Of a stretch of DNA of 7,035 nt, positions 1-5,662 are shown piece by piece. The translations under genes and the position numbers were made by a program. Position 1 is the first letter of the stretch; each line of letters begins with the position of its first letter. The notes below the pieces were generated by a model that was not told where the DNA came from, did not search any database, and saw only the letters and a program-made list of their open reading frames with translations. Source of the stretch: Actinomycetota bacterium (lineage in GTDB: Bacteria; Actinomycetota; Acidimicrobiia; Acidimicrobiales; Acidimicrobiaceae); assembly GCA_027318945.1 (NCBI GenBank), contig DAHVOF010000247.1, positions 1 to 7,035 on the forward strand, written 5' to 3'.

Positions 1-374
1 AAGAGATAGGGCGCGTTGGTCATGGACTCCATCCCACCTGCTACGACAATGTCTGCTTCGCCGGATTGAATCATCATGTCAGCGAGATAAATCGAATTCA
101 GCCCAGATAGGCAAACTTTGTTGACAGTTGTCGCAGGAACGCTCATCGGTATGCCCGCCTTCACTGCCGCTTGACGCGCGGTTATCTGGCCCTGCCCCGC
201 GAGAAGAACGTGTCCCATAAACACGTATTGAACGGCCTGAGGGCTGAGCGCAATTCGGGACAGAGCCCCAGAAATAGCCAGGCCACCGAGATCCATCGCG
301 CTAAAGCCGGACAGGGCGCCCGAAAGCTTCCCAATAGGTGTGCGAGCTCCCGCAACGATTACCGAACCAGCCAT
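1..374 (-). CDS. Acetyl-CoA C-acetyltransferase (thiolase), N-terminal part, cut by left edge
   Basis: Reading the minus strand from ATG at 374 gives 124 codons that stay open to the window edge. The protein begins MAGSVIVAGARTPIGK, the usual thiolase N-terminus. It carries the nucleophilic-cysteine motif VNKVCLSG with Cys at residue 88, followed by GEADIVVAGGMESM, which is typical of biosynthetic and degradative acetyl-CoA acetyltransferases. Known members condense two acetyl-CoA to acetoacetyl-CoA, or cleave it. The C-terminal half with the His and second Cys of the active site lies outside the window. A Shine-Dalgarno GGGAGG (minus strand, 381-386) sits 6 nt from the ATG and supports this start. 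The gene is divergent from ccr. Its product can feed 3-hydroxybutyryl-CoA and crotonyl-CoA to Ccr, so shared regulation is plausible (inference). Chain-length specificity cannot be read from this fragment. Confidence 0.93.
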   Translation of the reverse strand, partial: MAGSVIVAGARTPIGKLSGALSGFSAMDLGGLAISGALSRIALSPQAVQYVFMGHVLLAGQGQITARQAAVKAGIPMSVPATTVNKVCLSGLNSIYLADMMIQSGEADIVVAGGMESMTNAPYL

Positions 375-380
375 TGCCAA

Positions 381-386
381 CCTCCC
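381..386 (-). promoter_or_regulatory. Shine-Dalgarno of the thiolase gene
   Basis: The minus strand reads GGGAGG 6 nt upstream of ATG at 374. It is a strong, well-spaced ribosome binding site that fixes the start of the truncated thiolase gene. Confidence 0.8.
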
Positions 387-393
387 AATCCAA

Positions 394-410
394 CGTAGGA
401 CTAGTCTACG
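394..410. promoter_or_regulatory. Imperfect palindrome at the thiolase promoter, possible operator
   Basis: CGTAG-g-ACTAGT-CTACG is an inverted repeat with 8-nt arms and one extra G, lying 20-36 bp upstream of the thiolase ATG. On the minus strand it contains TAGACT, a possible -10 element, but no convincing -35 was seen. An operator overlapping the promoter is inference only. The core ACTAGTCT occurs again at 4462-4469, upstream of the lipoprotein gene. Confidence 0.3.
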
Positions 411-613
411 CAAGTAATGAAACAAAGCTAAAATTAAAGAGTCATCAGCTCGTTTTGTTCGACCATGACGCACGAGGCAGCCATACTATCAGGACCGAGA
501 GTGACGATACCAGGCGGAAACTGCGGCGCCCCATAATACCATTGGCGCTGAGCGGCTGGTGCTAATGCACTATGGGCACGGCGGCAAAATGTATCGGGTA
601 TTGCTTGCGCAGA

Positions 614-648
614 ACATTGGGTAATCAACTCTCCAATGTCCGTGATTA
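614..648 (+). promoter_or_regulatory. Two interleaved inverted repeats, possible pseudoknot or operator pair upstream of ccr
   Basis: ACATTGG (614-620) is the exact reverse complement of CCAATGT (633-639). TAATCA (622-627) is the exact reverse complement of TGATTA (643-648). The arms interleave in the order 1-2-1'-2', which is H-type pseudoknot topology in RNA, with linkers of 1, 5 and 3 nt. The 3-nt linker crossing the 7-bp stem is short, so two mutually exclusive hairpins or two overlapping protein-binding sites are also possible. The element ends 103 nt before the ccr start and abuts the hairpin at 651-693. No known riboswitch class was recognised. Confidence 0.35.
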
Positions 649-650
649 GT

Positions 651-693
651 GCACAATTGCAGAGTCGGGTGTTTCCCGTCTTTGCAATTGTGC
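651..693 (+). promoter_or_regulatory. Strong 43-nt hairpin in the ccr upstream region
   Basis: The 19-nt arms (651-669 and 675-693) enclose a 5-nt loop, TGTTT. Seventeen of the 19 positions pair by Watson-Crick rules. In plus-strand RNA position 662/682 would be a G-U wobble, and 665/679 is a U-U mismatch. The outer arm is GCACAATTGCA. No T-tract follows on either strand, and no gene upstream needs terminating, so an intrinsic terminator is unlikely. The hairpin ends 58 nt before the ccr ATG, consistent with a 5'-leader structure or a large operator. The structure is seen directly; the function is inference. Confidence 0.5.
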
Positions 694-751
694 GGGTCGA
701 ACAGGTAGGATTTATCGATCAAGAGTCACCATTTTTGAACTGGGTGGGGTT

Positions 752-2107
752 ATGCAGGAGTTTGCCAAAGCCATAGCAGCGGGTGCGTCTGGGAAGGAAT
801 TGGAAAACATTCCTATTCCGGAGTCCTACAGAGCTGCTTTCGTCAAGAAGGATGACGTGGCCATGTTTCAAGGGCTGTCAACGTCCGAGAAGGACCCCAG
901 AAAGTCTCTTCATGTAGACGAGGTGGCAGTTCCTGAGATGGCCCCCGACGAAGTGATGGTGGCGGTAATGGCGTCCTCCATAAATTTCAATACGGTGTGG
1001 ACATCGATTTTCGAGCCTCTGCCAACCTTCGGCTTTTTATCGAAGCTTGGACGCTCGGGACACTGGGAGCAGCGGCATGACCTTCCCTACCACGTCGTCG
1101 GCTCCGATGGCTCCGGCGTAATCATCCGAGTCGGCTCCGCAGTAAGGAATTGGAAAGTCGGCGATCGGATTGCAATCCACTGCAACTATGTGGACGATCA
1201 AGACCCGTCAGCCCACGACGATTCGATGTTGGCGAGCAACCAGAGAATCTGGGGTTTCGAATCGAACTTTGGCGGACTAGGGGATATCACAGTGGTGAAG
1301 GCAAACCAGATTATGCCCAAACCAAAGCACCTCTCCTGGGAGGAGGCCGCAGTAAATGCACTCACCAACTCCACCTCATATCGAATGCTGGTCTCCCAGA
1401 ACGGCGCTGCGATGCAGCAGGGCAACGTGGTGCTCATCTGGGGGGCGAGCGGCGGCCTGGGCGGATACGCGGTGCAGTATGTTCTAAACGGCGGCGGAAT
1501 CCCTGTAGGGGTAGTCTCCTCTCCCGAAAAGGTGAAGCTTCTCAATGACATGGGGGTTGAGGCTGTTATAGACCGTCGAGAAGCGAACTACCGGTTCTGG
1601 AAAGACGAGCACCACCAAGATGAATCCGAATGGAGGCGCTTCGGAGCCGACATCCGGCGCGTTGTCGGCGAAGATCCCGACATAGTGTTCGAGCATCCCG
1701 GACGCGAAACCATGGGAGCGTCGGTCTTCGTCGCCAAACGTGGGGGGGTTATCATGACCTGCGCGGCCACTACCGGCTACATGATCGAATACGACAACCG
1801 GCATCTCTGGATGAAACTCAAGAGCATCAAATCAAGCCACTTCGCAAACTACCGGGAGGCTTGGGAGGCGAACAGGCTTCTGGACAAGGGAATGCTATAC
1901 CCAGTAATCTCCAAGACGTACAGGCTTCAGGATGTGGGAGAAGCCGCATACGCCGTCCACAAGAACCTCCACGAGGGCAAGATCGGGGTTCTGTGCCTGG
2001 CGGATGGGGAAGATCAGGGAATCGAGGATTTCGAGATGCGCGACAAAGTTGGAGAAAGCAAGTTGCGCCTTTTCAGAAACCACGCCAAGTATCTCGAAAA
2101 GAAATAG
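752..2107 (+). CDS. ccr: Crotonyl-CoA carboxylase/reductase
   Basis: This 451-residue protein matches the length and motif order of actinobacterial Ccr, which reductively carboxylates crotonyl-CoA to (2S)-ethylmalonyl-CoA with NADPH and CO2. The N-terminal segment IPIPESYRA is followed by KDPRKSLHVDEV and a GroES-like domain (DLPYHVVGSDGSG, residues 110-122). A Rossmann NADPH-binding motif, LIWGASGGLG, lies at 228-237, and FEHPGRET at 313-320. The four residues known in Kitasatospora Ccr to hold CO2 (Asn81, Phe170, Glu171, His365) appear here as N80, F169, E170 and H363, so a true carboxylase is expected rather than a plain reductase. The start gives the same N-terminal length as Streptomyces homologues, although the upstream G-rich stretch (742-749) is only 2 nt from the ATG, a poor ribosome-site spacing. 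The gene is divergent from the thiolase gene and convergent with the glycosidase gene. Confidence 0.96.
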   Translation: MQEFAKAIAAGASGKELENIPIPESYRAAFVKKDDVAMFQGLSTSEKDPRKSLHVDEVAVPEMAPDEVMVAVMASSINFNTVWTSIFEPLPTFGFLSKLGRSGHWEQRHDLPYHVVGSDGSGVIIRVGSAVRNWKVGDRIAIHCNYVDDQDPSAHDDSMLASNQRIWGFESNFGGLGDITVVKANQIMPKPKHLSWEEAAVNALTNSTSYRMLVSQNGAAMQQGNVVLIWGASGGLGGYAVQYVLNGGGIPVGVVSSPEKVKLLNDMGVEAVIDRREANYRFWKDEHHQDESEWRRFGADIRRVVGEDPDIVFEHPGRETMGASVFVAKRGGVIMTCAATTGYMIEYDNRHLWMKLKSIKSSHFANYREAWEANRLLDKGMLYPVISKTYRLQDVGEAAYAVHKNLHEGKIGVLCLADGEDQGIEDFEMRDKVGESKLRLFRNHAKYLEKK

Positions 2108-2155
2108 TGCTGCGCCTGTTCCAGCGTTCTCGAGACGTAAAGGAAATCCAGGATT

Positions 2156-3190
2156 CTACCCCTCGGCGGCCCTGGTAAATTCGACTTCATTTACCGTCTT
2201 GGTAGCACGACAGTCATCTACCAACTGGAGCTCCGGACCGGAGTCGGATAATGAAAGCATTCCATCGCCATTCCATGACACTGGTATCGGATCACTTACC
2301 TCTCCGACGAATTCGCCGTTCGCATCCTTGTTGTGGAACGCAAGCATCATCCAGTTACCGAGACGATTGCGGACCAGCCTGCCGCTGTAAAGCCGATCGT
2401 CACTCAAAAGGTGTGCATTTGCAACATCGAATCCACCTAGAAGATCATCACCTTTGGCTACCCATATGCCGCCCCGGAACTCCTCCTCGCGCCTAGCGGC
2501 AGACAATTCGGGATGCAGGCACGAAAAAAGCAGCACGACTTGACCATCAACCTCTTCGACCTGCATAACTTCCAAGACTCCGAAACCCGAGTTCGTTCCA
2601 CTAAGCGGTTCAGTAGTATGCCAGTTGACAAGATCTTCGGATACGAGGTGACCGACAACCCCTCTAGCATCGGGCTCACCAAACTTGCTTCGCGCGGTAA
2701 CGAGCATGTGCCAGCCATCGCCCCGTGGATCGCGAAAAACCCAAGGATCCCTCCAAGCCTCGTTACCCCAGCTAGAGTCGCCCAATTTCTCATACCAGCA
2801 TGGATCGGCACAGAGAACTTCGAAATCCGGGTGCCTATTCCATCGGATCAAGTCCCCGGAGGTTGCAAGTCCGATCCTTTGAACCAAGCCGCTCTCCTCG
2901 GCAGCTATTCCGGTATAGAACATATGCCAGAGTCCGTCTCCATCGCTGACAACCGACCCTGTCCAGGTGGCTATGTCGTCAAAAGCGGGACTGTCTCCTG
3001 GAACCAGCGCGTCGGGAAGAAGATTCCAATTATAGAGATCAACCGAGACAGCGTGACCGATGCTCGCGCGAAAATGGCGCTGGTCCGGCGCTCTAAGCGC
3101 TCGCGAAGCCCTCAAAAAGAATAAATGGTACTCTTGGCCGGTATCGGCCAACCAAAAGTCCCATGTCCATGCATCAGGAAGCCGCAGCAT
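2156..3190 (-). CDS. Five-bladed beta-propeller glycosidase, GH32/GH68-like
   Basis: This 344-residue protein has the three-carboxylate layout of the GH32/GH68 (and related GH43) propellers. WDFW near the N-terminus places D11 as candidate nucleophile. WTGS at 76-79 corresponds to the W/FSGS motif. WRDPWVF places D148 in the RDP motif as transition-state stabiliser. LEVMQVEEV places E207 as candidate acid/base. Repeated blade-like segments such as GHAVSVDLYNW and GHLVSEDLVNW support a propeller. Known relatives hydrolyse or transfer beta-fructosyl units, but the substrate here cannot be stated. There is no signal peptide and no C-terminal beta-sandwich, so it is probably a compact cytoplasmic enzyme. 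The start is supported by AGGGGA 5 nt upstream of the ATG. It converges on ccr with a 48-bp gap in which no terminator was seen. No sugar transporter or kinase gene is adjacent. Confidence 0.8.
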   Translation of the reverse strand: MLRLPDAWTWDFWLADTGQEYHLFFLRASRALRAPDQRHFRASIGHAVSVDLYNWNLLPDALVPGDSPAFDDIATWTGSVVSDGDGLWHMFYTGIAAEESGLVQRIGLATSGDLIRWNRHPDFEVLCADPCWYEKLGDSSWGNEAWRDPWVFRDPRGDGWHMLVTARSKFGEPDARGVVGHLVSEDLVNWHTTEPLSGTNSGFGVLEVMQVEEVDGQVVLLFSCLHPELSAARREEEFRGGIWVAKGDDLLGGFDVANAHLLSDDRLYSGRLVRNRLGNWMMLAFHNKDANGEFVGEVSDPIPVSWNGDGMLSLSDSGPELQLVDDCRATKTVNEVEFTRAAEG

Positions 3191-3742
3191 TGCCGTCCCC
3201 TGAGATCATTTCTGGCACTAAACTCCTAGCGGAGCAAAACTTCAAAACCATCGCCCATGCGTTCCTAGATACCTCGATCACCACGACATACAACCGCGCA
3301 GCCAAAACCCCTGACGAGACTGTCAACTGTAAGTCCATTGGCGTTTCCCGACAGCTATCCATTTGATCCTGAGAACGTGCGCTAGCCCTAAAACTCAACA
3401 TATACCTTTTTGCGAACGTTTTCAGTATTTGTAATTACAAATGCGTAGATGCGCAATTTTCACTCCAGCAAGCTGGATGCCACCTACCACTTCCACCAAA
3501 TACCGCGGCGCAATAAAAAGCTTCCACAACTGCCATGCAAGAGTTTCGCCAGCAACGAGGTAAAAATTTTCTCCACGCCTTTGTACAACTTACAGGGGCC
3601 TGTTAAATAACATGAAATCAGCGAGAATAAATTTCCTCCTCCCAGTGAGACCACCAAACGAGTCTCTTAGCGAATGCTTAGAGGGCCAGAGCAGTCGACG
3701 GCCAAGGCCGCTTTGCCGACCCTGCGCCAACCTACCGACACG
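3191..3742. other. Gene-poor intergenic region with AT-rich inverted repeats
   Basis: This 552-bp stretch has no recognisable gene, RNA or mobile-element remnant. It has an AT-rich core around 3400-3450. Structures seen are the perfect palindrome at 3427-3442, an inverted repeat TCCAGC-AA-GCTGGA (3464-3477), a weak stem CTCTTAGC/GCTTAGAG (3664-3671 and 3676-3683, one mismatch) and CGGCCAAGGCCG (3699-3710). The last two lie just downstream of the lipoprotein gene on its strand. Neither is followed by a T-tract, so termination is not established. The region should hold the glycosidase promoter. Confidence 0.6.
3427..3442. promoter_or_regulatory. Perfect 16-bp palindrome, possible repressor operator
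   Basis: ATTTGTAATTACAAAT is a perfect palindrome 237 bp upstream of the glycosidase ATG. On the minus strand TTGCGC and TACAAA are spaced by 17 nt, a weak -35/-10 pair whose -10 lies inside the palindrome, as expected for a repressor site. Both the promoter reading and the operator role are inference. A single AT-rich palindrome of this size could arise by chance in 7 kb. Confidence 0.35.
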
Positions 3743-4438
3743 CTATGCGGTGGGAGGTCCTACGTGAACCACGTACCAGCGACCTCTCCACGAGATTAGC
3801 GAGAATACAGGGAAAAAGTGGATGACACCCGCAACTGAGTAATAAAGCTTGGAACCGTAAACGCGCCAATAACTTCCTTTGTTGTATTCAACGCCCGGCA
3901 GAATCCACGCCGCAGAACTCTCGGGAACGCTGAGTCCAACCAGCTTGGGCGACCCGCTTTGCTTGAGCAACTGCTCATGGTACGCCAGGAGATCCATGTC
4001 ATATGCATAAATGAGGCGTGTATCGTAATCGTGGACTGGATCGGATATTGCTTTCACTTGAACATAAGCGGCCAGAGGAAAGAAGAACGGCTCAGCAACC
4101 TGCGGATCGCCAGACACTATAGCGTTCCATAAAAGATTGACGTTCGTGTTGAACACCTGACCAGATGCCTGGGGTTTCACCGTAGTTTGACGAAGCAATC
4201 CAGGGTCGGCAAAAGCAACCGTGGTTGTCGTAGCGAGGAAAGTTGTCGTCGGCGCAGTAGTCGGTGCCTTTGACACCGAAGAAGACTCGAAAGACGAAAC
4301 CGCTGGCGAGGCACACGAAGTCAGCAGCACTGCTGAAAGGGCGTAGAAGCCTGCACTTTGCAGCTTCACGGCACAGACCTGTCCGAAAGTCGACTCTGAG
4401 GCACGCTTCACTCTAGCCGGAACCGCCCGGAAAACCAT
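3743..4438 (-). CDS. Putative lipoprotein with Thr-rich linker, function unknown
   Basis: This 231-residue protein has a hydrophobic segment (GFYALSAVLL) ending in lipobox LTSC with Cys at residue 42. A low-complexity Ser/Thr/Ala stretch (about residues 43-75, including APTTAPTTT and ATTTT) follows, which is a usual spacer between the lipid anchor and a folded domain. The domain of about 140 residues is rich in aromatics (NLLWNAIVSGD, PFFFPL, SYWRVYGSKLYY) and ends SWRGRWYVV. I do not recognise the family; an NTF2-like fold is conceivable but unproven. It is probably attached to the outer face of the membrane. The start is uncertain: ATG at 4438 gives an unusually long n-region and has only AAGGTG 11 nt upstream. 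GTG at 4369 would give MKLQSAGFYALSAVLLTSC, a standard-length lipoprotein signal, with GGACAGG 8 nt upstream. The gene is divergent from the epimerase gene. Confidence 0.75.
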   Translation of the reverse strand: MVFRAVPARVKRASESTFGQVCAVKLQSAGFYALSAVLLTSCASPAVSSFESSSVSKAPTTAPTTTFLATTTTVAFADPGLLRQTTVKPQASGQVFNTNVNLLWNAIVSGDPQVAEPFFFPLAAYVQVKAISDPVHDYDTRLIYAYDMDLLAYHEQLLKQSGSPKLVGLSVPESSAAWILPGVEYNKGSYWRVYGSKLYYSVAGVIHFFPVFSLISWRGRWYVVHVGPPTA

Positions 4439-4598
4439 TAGAGGTCATACACCTTGTATGAACTAGTCTGGCACCACTTACAAACGCAAGCTCGAATCGG
4501 GAAAATCGGACTGCACATAGTTGATGCCGCATTGGGAATACGAACGGCACGTCGGCTATGTTCGATTAGGTATTTTTTGAAAGGCGTGGAGGAGTACC
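4439..4598. promoter_or_regulatory. Divergent promoter region, lipoprotein gene and epimerase gene
   Basis: These 160 bp separate two divergent genes and should carry both promoters, but no clear -35/-10 pair was identified. A small inverted repeat, TCATAC-acctt-GTATGA (4445-4461), lies 7-23 nt upstream of the annotated lipoprotein ATG. It would occlude the weak AAGGTG site in RNA, or could serve as an operator. ACTAGTCT at 4462-4469 repeats the core of the thiolase upstream palindrome. Confidence 0.4.
4588..4594 (+). promoter_or_regulatory. Shine-Dalgarno that fixes the TTG start of the epimerase gene
   Basis: GGAGGAG is a strong ribosome site. Its GGAGG part lies 6 nt before TTG at 4599. 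The protein N-terminus LDEIDHVAIAV matches the family start at this codon, so TTG initiation is well supported. Confidence 0.8.
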
Positions 4599-4997
4599 TT
4601 GCTGGACGAGATAGATCATGTGGCAATCGCCGTCAACGACCTAGATGCGGCGATCACCTTTTACAGAAACACCTTCGGAGTGGAGGTTGAGCACCGGGAA
4701 TTCATAGCGTCAGACCGCGTCGAGGAAGCTATGTTAAAAGTTGGCACCTCGTATATTCAGCTCCTCTTCCCCACCGCACCTGACTCTCCCATCGCAAAGT
4801 TCCTTGAAAAGAGGGGCGAGGGGATTCACCACGTGGGATACCGGGTGACAGATTGCAAAGCGGCGCTTGAAAGGGCGAAAGCCGAAGGCGTCGCAGTGCT
4901 TGACGAGGAACCTCGACATGGATCCAGGGGCACCACGGTTGCGTTCATCCATCCAAAAGGAGCCCTCGGCACCCTGATCGAATTAGTTCAGCAGTAG
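4599..4997 (+). CDS. mce: Methylmalonyl-CoA/ethylmalonyl-CoA epimerase
   Basis: This 132-residue protein of the vicinal-oxygen-chelate (glyoxalase) fold has two babb modules. The first begins DHVAIAVNDLDAAITFYRNTFG and the second begins IHHVGYRVTD. Expected metal ligands of the epimerase family are present: H7, Q54 (YIQLLFP), H78 (HHVGYRV) and E128 (LIELVQQ). The C-terminal HPKGALGTLIEL is characteristic of methylmalonyl-CoA epimerases and separates it from generic glyoxalases. Known members interconvert (2R)- and (2S)-methylmalonyl-CoA and can also act on ethylmalonyl-CoA, the product of Ccr. Translation starts at TTG behind a strong GGAGGAG. The gene is in the same window as ccr and a thiolase gene but not in an operon with them. 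Its stop is 2 bp from the stop of convergent recR, and no terminator lies between. Confidence 0.92.
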   Translation: MLDEIDHVAIAVNDLDAAITFYRNTFGVEVEHREFIASDRVEEAMLKVGTSYIQLLFPTAPDSPIAKFLEKRGEGIHHVGYRVTDCKAALERAKAEGVAVLDEEPRHGSRGTTVAFIHPKGALGTLIELVQQ

Positions 4998-4999
4998 TA

Positions 5000-5593
5000 T
5001 CAGACCGGCCGCCTGCCTTCAAGAGCCCTTCCGAGAGTCAGCTCGTCAGCATACTCCAAATCGCCCCCAACTGGAAGTCCGCTCGCGATCCTGGTGACCG
5101 AGATTCCAGTCGGTGCGAGAAGGCGCGATATGTACATTGCGGTTGCTTCGCCTTCAAGATTCGGGTTGGTGCACAAGATCACTTCCTTCACCAACTCGTT
5201 TCCAAGGCGCAGAAGAAGTTCCTTGACCCTGATGTGTTCCGGACCGACTCCGCCTATAGGGTTCAGCGAACCTTGCAATACGTGGTAAAGCCCACTATAC
5301 TCCCGCGTTTTCTCAATCGCGACTATGTCCTTGGGCTCTTCGACAACGCAGATCATCGACTGGTCCCTCTTGGGATCGCGGCAAACTTCGCAGGTCTCTT
5401 CGTCGGCGATGTTGAAGCACGTGCGGCACCAAGTCGAATTAAGTCGGGCATTCGTTATCGCCTCAGCAAACCGCATAGCCTCTCCCTTGTCGATCTTCAG
5501 CAGGTGAAATGCTATACGCTGAGCTGACTTCGGACCGATCCCGGGCATCTTGCCCAATTCATCTATAAGTGCCTGAACAGATTGGGTATACAT
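5000..5593 (-). CDS. recR: Recombination mediator protein RecR
   Basis: This 197-residue protein has the full RecR layout and usual length. A helix-hairpin-helix segment, LPGIGP-like (KMPGIGPKSAQRIAFHLL), lies at 15-32. A C4 zinc finger uses C56, C59, C68 and C71. A Toprim domain begins ICVVEEPKDIVAIE at 81-94 and continues with NPNLEGEATAMYI. The C-terminal motif GLPVGGDLEYADELTLGRAL is family-typical. RecR acts with RecO (and RecF) to load RecA on single-stranded DNA at gaps during recombinational repair. The start MYTQSVQALIDELG aligns with the family start; the ribosome site is weak (AAAGG, 9 nt away). It lies 69 bp downstream of dnaX on the same strand, probably in one transcript. The ebfC/ybaB gene that often separates the two is absent. 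Confidence 0.97.
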   Translation of the reverse strand: MYTQSVQALIDELGKMPGIGPKSAQRIAFHLLKIDKGEAMRFAEAITNARLNSTWCRTCFNIADEETCEVCRDPKRDQSMICVVEEPKDIVAIEKTREYSGLYHVLQGSLNPIGGVGPEHIRVKELLLRLGNELVKEVILCTNPNLEGEATAMYISRLLAPTGISVTRIASGLPVGGDLEYADELTLGRALEGRRPV

Positions 5594-5662
5594 TCTCTAC
5601 TGCCTTTATCTTCCTTCAATCCAACTCTTCGCAAAATTGGGACTGCCCGTCCGACGCGGCGA

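Larger units (their letters stand above)
375..751. other. Divergent intergenic region between thiolase gene and ccr
   Basis: This 377-bp stretch has no convincing gene. It must hold the promoters of both divergent genes. Its thiolase side has an imperfect palindrome (394-410). Its ccr side has a dense cluster of inverted repeats (614-693). The middle contains only short stems, such as GTGC-TAAT-GCAC at 559-570 and a GCGCC/GGCGC pair at 526-530 and 544-548. No -35/-10 pair stood out for ccr. Confidence 0.7.

Noticed and set aside
434..628. A 64-codon minus-strand frame in the thiolase-ccr intergenic region
   Set aside because: It would start at TTG with a badly spaced GGAG, its composition is not clearly protein-like, and I recognise no family. 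The frame stays open upstream without an ATG or GTG, which looks like chance.
651..693. The strong hairpin as an intrinsic terminator
   Set aside because: No T-tract follows on either strand, and no gene ends nearby that it could terminate.
1150..1804. Long antisense and alternative-frame open frames within ccr (and similar ones within dnaX, for example 6309-6653)
   Set aside because: They are shadows of strongly supported genes, with low-complexity or Arg/Pro-rich translations.
3163..3401. Short frames on both strands overlapping the 5' end of the glycosidase gene
   Set aside because: They overlap a well-supported gene start, lack good ribosome sites and show no recognisable motif.
3590..3643. 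Minus-strand GGGAGGAGG (3635-3643) followed by ATG at 3613 and a 7-codon frame, a possible leader peptide
   Set aside because: The spacing of 21 nt from the Shine-Dalgarno-like sequence to the ATG is too long, and no associated attenuator was found. I treat it as coincidence.
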